Of a DNA stretch of 64,000 nt, positions 1 to 7,714 are shown piece by piece. The stretch's first letter is position 1. Every line of letters begins with the position of its first letter. The position numbers were made by a program, and so were the translations under genes. The stretch is from Chryseobacterium aurantiacum (lineage in GTDB: Bacteria; Bacteroidota; Bacteroidia; Flavobacteriales; Weeksellaceae), in contig NZ_PXUE01000006.1 of assembly GCF_003020585.1 (NCBI RefSeq), positions 1 through 64,000 of the forward strand. The letters are read 5' to 3'. The notes beneath the pieces were generated by a model. That model did not search any database. It was given only the letters and a program-made list of their open reading frames with translations, and had not been told where the DNA came from.

Positions 1-45
1 ACACCTCAATCATCCTACCCCTGCGCTCCCATTTTATTGGGACTG

Positions 46-75
46 CAAAGATACAAACTCTTTTTTATCTCGCAA
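46..75 (-). promoter_or_regulatory. Promoter P2 of probable rRNA operon off the left edge
   Basis: Read on the minus strand, TATCTTTG (53-46) lies 19 bases downstream of a TTG (75-73) in a TTGCGAG context. This matches the Bacteroidota TTG/TAnnTTTG architecture. The downstream sequence leads out of the window. Its high strength, tandem arrangement and lack of an ORF suggest an rRNA operon, but the RNA gene is not visible. Confidence 0.55.
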
Positions 76-192
76 CCCCTACAGTGTAAAAGTTGAAGGT
101 TTTTTTTTAGCTTGCCTCCCTGGTAGTCTATAATGTCTCTGCCTATCAAAAGGCTCTTCTGCGCTACTGATCCACTCTCGTTTTCAGTGGGG

Positions 193-223
193 CAAAGATA
201 GAAACTTATACCATAACCCGCAA
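193..223 (-). promoter_or_regulatory. Promoter P1 of probable rRNA operon off the left edge
   Basis: On the minus strand, TATCTTTG (200-193) sits 20 bases downstream of TTGCGGG (TTG at 223-221). It is the upstream member of a tandem pair with the element at 46-75. The first transcribed bases can form a small hairpin with CCACT/AGTGG arms (172-190). Confidence 0.55.
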
Positions 224-600
224 GTTTATTTAACATAAAGTTCATATTTTGTTCCTATTTTTTCATAAGGGGCTGGCAGGCAGCGGGAAAGATTTTAAAC
301 AAATGTTTGGGAGATGGGAAGGAGGGACATAAATAATGAATAATGGGTGATGGAAGATATGCCTATATACTATATTTATATATACGACATCTTCCCTAGC
401 CCTGATAGCAACGGTTACCCCGCAGCAAGGGTTGGGAAGCGGGTGGACCTGGATTGGGGACGCATGGAGCGAGGAGTAGAAGTGAATAGCAGGATAAAGC
501 TCCTGAAAAGAGGAATGGTAATAAATAGAGAATAGATGAATCTTTTATTACCTATTATATTATATAGATACAGATTCTTTATTTGGATGGAAAATGAAAA
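224..600. other. Gene-free spacer
   Basis: The stretch between the rRNA-type promoters and the radical SAM gene holds only short, low-quality open frames with unusual composition and no recognisable product. It contains AT-rich runs and GATGG/ATAATG words typical of spacers in this genome. I see no RNA gene in it. Confidence 0.5.
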
Positions 601-1647
601 TTAATCGAACAATCTCAGTTGCTGATCTCGTGCTCCTGTGAAATTACTAGTGGAGAGTTTGGGAAAGTCTTTTCCATCAAAGAACTTCTTTCGCCCTATT
701 TTAAAGGTGGTGTGAATCATGTCTGCAATATTCCCCTCTCCTCTCTGTCTTTCAAAATATCTTTTATCACCAAGTTTTCCTCCACGCATGGAACGGATCA
801 GGTTGAGTACTTTTTGTGCTCTATCCGGAAAATGAGATTCTATCCAGTTAACGAAAACAGGCTCTACCGTATCATTTAATCTGACGAGGGTGTATCCGAA
901 TCCCAAAGCGCCGGCGTCAGCAATTGTTTTAAGAATGGTTAAGGGCTCATCACTGTTAAGTCCCGGAATGATGGGAGCTACCATGACATGTACTGGAATC
1001 TTATTCTCGGAGAGAATTTCTATGGCCTTTAATTTATTTTTCGCGGAGCTTGTTCTTGGTTCCATTTTTCGTCTTAAGTCTTCATTAATGGTAGGAATAC
1101 TTAATGATACGGAAACAAGGTTTTGCTCTGCCATTGGTTTTAAAATATCCAGATCTCTTAGCACCATTGCGTTTTTTGTAAGAATATTGACAGGATGTCT
1201 GTAATCAAGACAAACCTGCAGGAGTTTTCTGGTGATTTCAAATTGTCTTTCGGCGGGCTGATAACAGTCTGTATTGCCAGACAGTAGGATGGGTGCTGCT
1301 TTATATCCTCTTTTTTGAAAAAACTTTTCCAATAATTCAGGAGCATTTTTTTTCACCATGATCTTTCTTTCAAAATCAATTCCGGCACTATAGCCCCAAT
1401 ATTCATGGGTAGGTCTTGCAAAACAATAGGAGCAGCCATGTTCGCATCCTTGATAAGGATTCATGGAGTATTCCATTGGGAGGTCTTCACTTTTAACCTG
1501 ATTCACAATGGTTTTTGGAAAAACTTCGGTAAAAGTGGTCTTTATGGTTTCGAAGTCTTCATCTTCAGGCTCATGGGTATACCTGTCGAAACGATTGACT
1601 ACGTTCCGCTGAGCACCCTGACCTTTTATGAAGTTTTCGTTTTTCAT
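601..1647 (-). CDS. PA0069-family radical SAM protein
   Basis: A 348-residue radical SAM enzyme related to spore photoproduct lyase (SplB-like). The cluster motif CxxxCxxC is seen as CEHGCSYC at about residues 68-75, just after MNPYQG, which is characteristic of the PA0069 family. The family binds a [4Fe-4S] cluster and cleaves S-adenosylmethionine; its substrate is not established, so no photolyase function should be assumed. The length is usual for the family and the gene stands alone. Downstream, on the same strand, lies a small membrane protein gene with its own terminator. No regulatory site was recognised. The family call is secure; the role is not. Confidence 0.88.
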   Translation of the reverse strand: MKNENFIKGQGAQRNVVNRFDRYTHEPEDEDFETIKTTFTEVFPKTIVNQVKSEDLPMEYSMNPYQGCEHGCSYCFARPTHEYWGYSAGIDFERKIMVKKNAPELLEKFFQKRGYKAAPILLSGNTDCYQPAERQFEITRKLLQVCLDYRHPVNILTKNAMVLRDLDILKPMAEQNLVSVSLSIPTINEDLRRKMEPRTSSAKNKLKAIEILSENKIPVHVMVAPIIPGLNSDEPLTILKTIADAGALGFGYTLVRLNDTVEPVFVNWIESHFPDRAQKVLNLIRSMRGGKLGDKRYFERQRGEGNIADMIHTTFKIGRKKFFDGKDFPKLSTSNFTGARDQQLRLFD

Positions 1648-1710
1648 CCCGATGTAAAATTATAATGGAATTGTTTTAAAATAATGAACTTTAACATTAA
1701 AGTTTTCCAC

Positions 1711-1743
1711 AAAAAAATCCAACACTTTCAAAAGCGTTGGATT
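1711..1743 (-). terminator. Rho-independent terminator of the small membrane protein gene
   Basis: On the minus strand the arms AATCCAAC and GTTGGATT close a short loop and are followed by seven T. It lies directly after the stop codon at 1769. Confidence 0.7.
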
Positions 1744-1768
1744 AAACATAATTAAATATATTTTTTTA

Positions 1769-1963
1769 CTACTTCAGCGCGTAAAATTCCACTCCGTGTG
1801 TTTCGTCGTCGTGGTTCTTTTCATCAAAGTGTCTGTGATAGTCCGAATAGGTATCACTATATTTTTTGTCTTTTTTAGTCAATATCTTTTTTAATCCTAT
1901 TAAGCTTAATACTGCCAAAAGACCAACTCCTCCTGCCAGCAAAACTCCAACTTCTTTTTTCAT
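1769..1963 (-). CDS. Small single-pass membrane protein, unknown function
   Basis: A 64-residue protein starting MKKEVGVLLAGGVGLLAVL. It has one hydrophobic segment (about residues 6-24), a basic stretch (KKILTKKDKK), then a His/Asp-rich polar tail (HRHFDEKNHDDETH, about 44-57). It has no recognised domain. The His/Asp-rich tail could bind metal, but that is inference. Support for a real gene is a sensible start, membrane topology, and a clean terminator just after the stop. It lies between the radical SAM gene downstream and a divergent gene at 2138. Confidence 0.6.
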   Translation of the reverse strand: MKKEVGVLLAGGVGLLAVLSLIGLKKILTKKDKKYSDTYSDYHRHFDEKNHDDETHGVEFYALK

Positions 1964-2137
1964 ATTTTCTTTGATTTATTATTGATACCATTGCAAAAAG
2001 TGTACCTATTTTATTTTTCTGAATTATAAATTTTGTTAACATTAACCCCAATTTTCAAGAAAACTCTAATGCGTTATTTTTCTTATCTTTAGAAAAGCAA
2101 TGGTTTAATTATTGCACTCAATAACAAAAATAGTATT

Positions 2138-2488
2138 ATGGAAAATTCAGAAAACAGCGATAGAATGACAACCTTAAGCCAAGTTATGCATACCCTCTCT
2201 GAGAGGGGGATTAAGAGGGAATTCAGAATGAATGAAAACTGTGAAATGAAATTTGAAAATTCTGATAAAGTCTACCAACCCTCGGAATTGGTGATCTTAA
2301 AAACATATCGTTTTGAGGGAGACAGCAATCCGGATGACAATGCGGTGCTATATGTATTAAAAGATAGTGCAGGAAACCGTGGAATGATCATTGATTCCTA
2401 TGGTGCAGACAGTAATTATCCCGGTGAAAAGTTTGATGAATTCCTAAGAAACATTCCTGTTTTGGATAGTGATGAGTTTAATTATTAA
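2138..2488 (+). CDS. Conserved hypothetical protein of Bacteroidota
   Basis: A 116-residue cytosolic protein without signal peptide or membrane segment. It begins MENSENSDRMTTLSQVM and carries a core resembling YRFEGDSNPDDNAVLYVL followed by GMIIDSYGAD. I recall similar small Bacteroidota proteins being labelled phosphoribosylpyrophosphate synthetase. That label is not supported here: the protein is far too short and no PRPP-binding loop is visible. A TATCTTTA box at 2094-2101, 36 bases upstream, could be the promoter. It is monocistronic and the function is unknown. Confidence 0.75.
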   Translation: MENSENSDRMTTLSQVMHTLSERGIKREFRMNENCEMKFENSDKVYQPSELVILKTYRFEGDSNPDDNAVLYVLKDSAGNRGMIIDSYGADSNYPGEKFDEFLRNIPVLDSDEFNY

Positions 2489-2613
2489 CTTAAGAACATA
2501 AATATTAATTTTTTAAACCATTAAGATCGTTTTGATTAAAAAACAAAACCAATCCTTCTATTAATAATTGACATCATAAGTTAAGTATGAATGCATTTTA
2601 ATGGTTTAAAAGG

Positions 2614-5280
2614 TTATTTTGCTTCTCCCTCGTCTTTCTTTTTAAAGATTTTATTGAAAAACCCTTTCTTTTTTTCTTCTTCTGCAGGGGGCTTTGGTGT
2701 AGATTCTTTACTCTTTGTATTTTTTATTTCTTTCTTAATTTCTTTTACCGATTGCTTCATTTCCTTTACTGAAGAAACAGCATTCTTCACTTTTGCTTCT
2801 GTTTTTTCAACGTTTTTTCCGATCAGGGTCTTCTTCAGCCCTTGTTCAATTCCTTTCCAAAATAGATTAAAAAATGACTTTGTAGGATCACGTTCTACAT
2901 TCTCCACAGCTACTGATTCAGGAAAATTGCCTGAATTCGACTTTAAGAAAACATTGGCAACTGCAGTTAAGAAGCCTTTTTTCTCATGATTATGTTTATT
3001 TAAAACGGCAATTTTTAAATCTTTATGCTTTAAATTGAATGATCCGTGTAAACCGGCAGGATTTCCCTTAAAATTAAAAAGCATCTCCTGAATAGTTCCG
3101 GCCGTAGCCGTCACGTGAAGATAAGGCCTTATAAATGGATTAATCCCATTGGCCGGAAGATTAGTGGTTTTTCCTGAAATAGCGAAAGCATCGTTGTGGT
3201 CTGCAACATCAAAACTCCAGTTAACAGAAAGCGGTGACAGGTTCATGAACGAGCAGTTAATCTTAATATCAACCTTTGTGGGTTTTCCTTTTGCTTTGGC
3301 AGAATTCAGATTTTTGACGTTCATATTAAAGTTGCTGAACGTTAACTTCCCCGGCCCCATACTTTCGGGGGTATCTTCTTCGTAGACTAAAACTGAGTTT
3401 TTCAGATCCAGATTATTAATATTCATAGGAATTTTAATGGATCTCAGCATCTTTGAATACAAAGCTTTCACCTTTGGATCATCTTTAGGAATCTTACTTC
3501 TGAAAATATTTGCATTTGCAGATTGAATGGCAACTTGGGAGGCATTGATGGATTTATTATTAGAAAACAGATCCCAATCTCCCTCGGCAGTTACTTGTTC
3601 CATCTTTAGATCATATAAATCTCTTTCAACCGGTATCATTTTGATAAACTGCGTTCTCGAAACGATAGGTTTCATTGCAAAATTATTAATCTGAACCTTA
3701 TTTTTGTTCAGTTTTAAAAGACCAAGGCTGATATTATAAAACTGAGTTCTATAAGCAAAATTACGGGTGGTCAGAAAATAATCCTTTACTTTAAAAGAAA
3801 GGCCCTGATTATTGGCTTTAGGCGCTATTTCAATGCCATTTACCGTCGCATTCAGGTCATGGAATGCCAGCGGCTCTTTTCCTTTATCATAAATTAGATT
3901 TGAGTTTTTTAGGGAGGTTTTTCTGATGACAACAGATCCTATGATCCCTGCAGCAACATTTTTCTTCTGTTTATTTTCTCCTGCTCTGATGGTTCCGTTT
4001 AGGTTTTCAACTAGGAAATCCTTGACATCCAGATTCAGCTTTTTATTGATAAATTCCAGTTTATTGATAGTAAAGGCAACATTGCTGGATTTTAAATCCA
4101 GTGTTGTTTTTCCATTAGCTACAGAGTTTGGTGAGAATGAAATATTTCTAAGTTCTCCATTAGTGGGCTTTAGTGCAACACTTCCAATGGTAATGTTCTG
4201 ATGATTGGAATATACAATATCCTTTCCTGAGAAAGTAAAATCCTTATACCCTATGGGGATAACCTGCTCTGAGGTTTCTTTGTTAAATGCCAGTTTGGTG
4301 ATATTCAAATTTAGGTTTCCAGCGGATAAAAGCTTACTTCCGTCGGGTTTATTGACTTGAGCAATCGCATTTTTTAGTCTAATATTCTCTAAATTAATCT
4401 CAAAGTTTAATGGTTTACGCGTTTTCTTCGCATTTTTCACTCCGGTATTGTAAACGGTCAAAAGAGGATTTTGGAAATCTGCATCCTGTAGAGAAATCTT
4501 ATTTTTATTTAAGATCACCTCCTTGAAATTCATTTCAGGAATAGAAAATTCAAACAGCTGAGTTTTTTTAGGATAATATTTTTTAAACTTTTCAAAGGAC
4601 AACAGTGGAATCAGCTTTAAATTTTCAACTGACATTTGTCCGTTAGCTGTATTGATAGATTGAATAGTAACAGCATATACATTATCCGGCCTGAAGAAGA
4701 AACGCTCACCTTTTATACTGTATCTATCGAAAACAACAGGTAGTTTATTTTCTATAGATTCTTCTGTCATCTGTAGGTTTTCTACAAACAGATTAAGTTT
4801 TTGTACAGAGAGTAGCTTCTGTTTGGTAGACCTGAAAATAGCAACAGAACCATTATTAATTCTTATATTTTCGAATAAAAACGGGTTCTTTTTCTTACCT
4901 GTTTTATGATCAACAGGCTGGGCAAGAATTACATTTAGGTTGGGCTTTGCCAATAAGAGATCGGAGGAGCTTATCTTTTTGTTGAAAATAGCATCATAAA
5001 TTCCAAAGCGGCTTATCTTTAAGGTATCAATCGTCCCCTGAAGACCTAAAACATTCGTATTTTGAGGGTCTTTACTATTAACGGAAATTCCTGTTGCAAA
5101 GATATTCCCTGTTCCCAGATCCACATCCAGAGTTTTGTAGGAGACCTTATAGTCTGTATTGTTTTTTATATAGTTCGGAAGTTGGGTTTTCAGCCACATA
5201 TTCAGTCCGAAATTCGCAGCAAGAAGTAATCCTGCCAGAATTCCGAAGCTTATTAATAGTCTTTTAACCCATTTTTTCAT
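2614..5280 (-). CDS. AsmA-like / DUF748-type envelope protein
   Basis: An 888-residue protein with one N-terminal membrane anchor (about residues 8-28, ISFGILAGLLLAANFGLNMW), then a long beta-rich periplasmic region. The C-terminal tail from about residue 800 is Lys/Glu-rich. Repeated phrases such as L-x-L-x-x-x-N/G-x-x-I and N-x-x-I-x-I-x-N are typical of AsmA/TamB/DUF748 proteins. That superfamily forms hydrophobic grooves bridging inner and outer membranes and is linked to phospholipid transport. The charged tail (EIKKEIKN, KKKGFFNKIFKKK) is probably disordered. The gene is followed downstream by no obvious partner. The specific role here is inferred from architecture only. Confidence 0.72.
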   Translation of the reverse strand: MKKWVKRLLISFGILAGLLLAANFGLNMWLKTQLPNYIKNNTDYKVSYKTLDVDLGTGNIFATGISVNSKDPQNTNVLGLQGTIDTLKISRFGIYDAIFNKKISSSDLLLAKPNLNVILAQPVDHKTGKKKNPFLFENIRINNGSVAIFRSTKQKLLSVQKLNLFVENLQMTEESIENKLPVVFDRYSIKGERFFFRPDNVYAVTIQSINTANGQMSVENLKLIPLLSFEKFKKYYPKKTQLFEFSIPEMNFKEVILNKNKISLQDADFQNPLLTVYNTGVKNAKKTRKPLNFEINLENIRLKNAIAQVNKPDGSKLLSAGNLNLNITKLAFNKETSEQVIPIGYKDFTFSGKDIVYSNHQNITIGSVALKPTNGELRNISFSPNSVANGKTTLDLKSSNVAFTINKLEFINKKLNLDVKDFLVENLNGTIRAGENKQKKNVAAGIIGSVVIRKTSLKNSNLIYDKGKEPLAFHDLNATVNGIEIAPKANNQGLSFKVKDYFLTTRNFAYRTQFYNISLGLLKLNKNKVQINNFAMKPIVSRTQFIKMIPVERDLYDLKMEQVTAEGDWDLFSNNKSINASQVAIQSANANIFRSKIPKDDPKVKALYSKMLRSIKIPMNINNLDLKNSVLVYEEDTPESMGPGKLTFSNFNMNVKNLNSAKAKGKPTKVDIKINCSFMNLSPLSVNWSFDVADHNDAFAISGKTTNLPANGINPFIRPYLHVTATAGTIQEMLFNFKGNPAGLHGSFNLKHKDLKIAVLNKHNHEKKGFLTAVANVFLKSNSGNFPESVAVENVERDPTKSFFNLFWKGIEQGLKKTLIGKNVEKTEAKVKNAVSSVKEMKQSVKEIKKEIKNTKSKESTPKPPAEEEKKKGFFNKIFKKKDEGEAK

Positions 5281-5314
5281 ATTGTGATTTGGTTTAATGT
5301 ATCTTAAATTAAGA

Positions 5315-6112
5315 TCAATTCTTTATAGCCAATTCAATTACATACCCCTCATGTCCTCTTACATTGATGAAGTTTCCTCCCTCAAATCCAAGATACTGAC
5401 CTTTAATACCCACAAGCTTTCCTGTAAATTCAGGTTTTTTATCTAGGGTAAATGAAGTTACTTTTTCTGGCTTTTCAAAAGGATAGTCAAATTTCCATAT
5501 TTCTTCTCCTTCACTATAGAACTTTTGAAAATCTTCAGGAAAATATTCCTTAATCTTCTGTCTGAAATCCGCAAGGTCTATCTCTCCCTCAAAATCGTCC
5601 TGAAGCATCTTTCTCCAGTTAGTTTTATCCTGTAAATGATCCTTTAGTGCCACTTCAATCATTCCTGCTTCATAACGATTTTCTGTTCTTGCAATGGGTA
5701 ATGCAAAAGTTGCACCCTGATCAATCCATCTTGTCGGGATCTGTGTATTTCTGGTTACCCCTACCTTTACATCTCCGGTATAAGCCAAGTAAACGGTATG
5801 AGGCTGAAGCTGAATTTGTTTTTCTACCTCCAGATCACGCTCTGCCACCCCTAAATGTGCGGTAGAAAGCTCCGGACGGATAATGGTATTACTTGCATAA
5901 GGACTTTCAAAAAAGCAGCTCTTGCAGAATCCCATTCTGTAAATAGGTTTATTCTCGCCACAGTTTACACACTGGAATCCGATATGTTTAATGCTTAATT
6001 CCTTTCCAAACAGCTCATTCATATGGATCAAATCCCCAGAAAGATTGAGATAATATTGGATAGGTTTTGCATCGTAGCTTGTCATTTTTAATATTTGCCC
6101 TTGAAACTGCAT
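5315..6112 (-). CDS. DUF2797 domain-containing protein
   Basis: A 265-residue cytosolic protein with a four-cysteine zinc-ribbon-like segment (CVNCGE...CKSC, about residues 48-66). It is followed by a domain containing YLAYTGDVKVGVTR and RWIDQGA, the signature of DUF2797, which has a GIY-YIG-like fold. The family is widespread in Bacteroidota and Actinobacteria and its biochemical role is not known; a nuclease-like activity is only suggested by the fold. It ends 34 bases before the AsmA-like gene on the same strand. It is divergent from the epimerase gene at 6202 across a 90-base AT-rich gap. The family assignment is confident. Confidence 0.85.
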   Translation of the reverse strand: MQFQGQILKMTSYDAKPIQYYLNLSGDLIHMNELFGKELSIKHIGFQCVNCGENKPIYRMGFCKSCFFESPYASNTIIRPELSTAHLGVAERDLEVEKQIQLQPHTVYLAYTGDVKVGVTRNTQIPTRWIDQGATFALPIARTENRYEAGMIEVALKDHLQDKTNWRKMLQDDFEGEIDLADFRQKIKEYFPEDFQKFYSEGEEIWKFDYPFEKPEKVTSFTLDKKPEFTGKLVGIKGQYLGFEGGNFINVRGHEGYVIELAIKN

Positions 6113-6175
6113 ATTATATTTATATTACTTTTTTACGTAAATTTAATGAATATATTTTTCAAAAAGTAAAATTTA

Positions 6176-6183
6176 TATTTTTG
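6176..6183 (+). promoter_or_regulatory. Promoter -7 box of the epimerase gene
   Basis: TATTTTTG fits TAnnTTTG exactly and lies 18 bases before the ATG at 6202. Confidence 0.55.
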
Positions 6184-6201
6184 TGCAAATAAAAACCACA
6201 G

Positions 6202-7230
6202 ATGATTTATCTTATAACAGGAGGCAGCGGGTTCATTGGTTCCCATTTAATTGAACGATTATTAAGAAATGGACATTCTGTCATAAACATTGACAATTTT
6301 GATGATTTCTACAACTATCAGATCAAAATTAAAAACACTTTAGAGTCAATTGATAAAATTTCGGATTTTGAGTTCTCTGATAAAGAGACCGATATCCGGA
6401 ACCTAGCTTCCCTCTCCCACTCTCCCAATTACACCCTTTATTATCAGGATATTAGAGATAAAAAAGGGCTTGAAAACATTTTTAAGAGCCATTCTATTGA
6501 TATGGTGATTCATCTGGCGGCATTAGCCGGTGTGCGCCCCTCTATTGAAAGGCCCTTGGAGTATGAAGAAGTGAATGTTCGCGGCACCATGAACCTTTGG
6601 GAGCTTTGTAAGGATTTTAACATTAAAAAATTCATTTGCGCTTCTTCATCAAGTGTTTATGGCAATAATGAAAAGACTCCTTTTGCAGAAACAGATAATG
6701 TAGACAATCCCATTTCTCCTTATGCTGCTACCAAGAAATGTGGGGAAATTCTAGGACATGTTTATCATAAGCTTTATCATATTGATATGATTCAGCTAAG
6801 ATTCTTCACGGTATATGGACCAAGACAACGCCCAGATCTTGCCATACACAAATTTACTCGACTTATTTCTGAGGGAATGGAGATTCCATTTTACGGAGAC
6901 GGAAATACAGCAAGAGACTACACTTATATTGATGACATTATTGATGGCATGACCAAGTCTATTCTTTATCTGGAAAAGAATTCTGATGTTTATGAAATTC
7001 TTAATCTTGGAGAAAATCAGGTAATCACCTTAAACGATATGGTTGCCACCATAGAAAATGCCATGAGCATGACTGCTGTCAGAAAAAATCTGCCAATGCA
7101 GCCGGGTGATGTCACAAAAACGAATGCAGATATTACAAAAGCAAAGGTTTTAATAGGCTATCAACCCTCCACTGACTTCCAAAATGGCATAAAAAAATTT
7201 GTGGAATGGTTTTTGAGAAAACGACATTAA
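6202..7230 (+). CDS. NAD-dependent nucleotide-sugar epimerase (UDP-glucuronate 4-epimerase-like SDR)
   Basis: A 342-residue extended short-chain dehydrogenase. The N-terminal Rossmann motif is GGSGFIGSHL (about 7-16), followed by the IDNFDDFYN acidic stretch that binds NAD and is typical of CapI/GAE-like UDP-glucuronate 4-epimerases. The catalytic serine lies in ASSSSVYG and the YxxxK pair in YAATKK. VYGPRQRPDLAI and GDGNTARDYTYIDD follow in the order expected for the family. The product would feed surface polysaccharide synthesis, but no glycosyltransferases are nearby. An insertion with many Asp/Ser around residues 55-75 is slightly unusual. The exact sugar specificity cannot be read from sequence. 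Confidence 0.87.
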   Translation: MIYLITGGSGFIGSHLIERLLRNGHSVINIDNFDDFYNYQIKIKNTLESIDKISDFEFSDKETDIRNLASLSHSPNYTLYYQDIRDKKGLENIFKSHSIDMVIHLAALAGVRPSIERPLEYEEVNVRGTMNLWELCKDFNIKKFICASSSSVYGNNEKTPFAETDNVDNPISPYAATKKCGEILGHVYHKLYHIDMIQLRFFTVYGPRQRPDLAIHKFTRLISEGMEIPFYGDGNTARDYTYIDDIIDGMTKSILYLEKNSDVYEILNLGENQVITLNDMVATIENAMSMTAVRKNLPMQPGDVTKTNADITKAKVLIGYQPSTDFQNGIKKFVEWFLRKRH

Positions 7231-7341
7231 GTAAATTACTGACATGGCTGCCGTGCAGTTGGTGACAGTCATTTATAAGAAAAAATTATAAAAAGAATTG
7301 AAAATCAAGTATAAAAAAGTTTATTATACAACCTATTTTTA

Positions 7342-7349
7342 TACTTTTG
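7342..7349 (+). promoter_or_regulatory. Promoter -7 box of the DUF2795 gene
   Basis: TACTTTTG fits TAnnTTTG and lies 17 bases before the ATG at 7367. Confidence 0.55.
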
Positions 7350-7366
7350 CAAAAAATTAGAAAATT

Positions 7367-7588
7367 ATGTACTGGACATTAGAATTAGCTTCATATCTAA
7401 GTGACGCACCTTGGCCAATGACAAAAGCAGAGCTTATTGACTACGCAATCAGAACTGGTGCTCCTATGGAAGTAGTTGAAAACCTTCAGGCAATCGAAGA
7501 TGAAGGAGAAATTTATGAATCTATTGAGGAAGTATGGAGTGACTATCCTACGGACGAGGATTTCCTTTGGAACGAGGACGAATATTAA
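7367..7588 (+). CDS. DUF2795 domain-containing protein
   Basis: A 73-residue acidic protein starting MYWTLELASYLSDAPWPMTK, with a compact helical core and a very acidic C-terminus (DYPTDEDFLWNEDEY). The YLSDAPWPMTKAELIDYA phrase is characteristic of the flavobacterial DUF2795 family. Its function is unknown. It lies upstream of secA with its own promoter and is separated from secA by a repeat-rich spacer, so co-transcription is uncertain. The short length and high conservation style suggest a real, probably regulatory or adaptor protein. Confidence 0.85.
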   Translation: MYWTLELASYLSDAPWPMTKAELIDYAIRTGAPMEVVENLQAIEDEGEIYESIEEVWSDYPTDEDFLWNEDEY

Positions 7589-7591
7589 TAA

Positions 7592-7706
7592 AGCGATAAG
7601 CTTTAGGCTGCGTGCTTAGAGCTTTTTTGCCCTTTTTTATATATTAACTTACACGATAAGCGTGTCATTTAAAACGCTTAAAGCATCTTGCATTAAGCAT
7701 AAAGCA
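7592..7706. repeat. Imperfect palindromic spacer built of GCTT/AAGC words
   Basis: The spacer before secA repeats the words AAGCTT, GCTTAGAGC, GCTTAAAGC and GCATAAAGC. The left part (about 7597-7632) and right part (about 7668-7704) are imperfect reverse complements. They could form a hairpin of about 30 paired positions around an AT-rich loop. It contains no gene. Confidence 0.5.
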
Positions 7707-7714
7707 AAAAATTT

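Noticed and set aside
15..245. 76-codon minus-strand frame at the left edge
   Set aside because: It spans both rRNA-type promoters and shows no protein-like pattern.
347..535. 62-codon plus-strand frame in the first spacer
   Set aside because: The composition is low-complexity at the start and no family is recognisable.
2138..2488. Label phosphoribosylpyrophosphate synthetase for the 116-residue protein
   Set aside because: The protein is far too short and lacks the PRPP motif.
2591..2989. 132-codon plus-strand frame opposite the AsmA-like gene tail
   Set aside because: It is a Phe/Ser-rich mirror of the Lys/Glu-rich tail.
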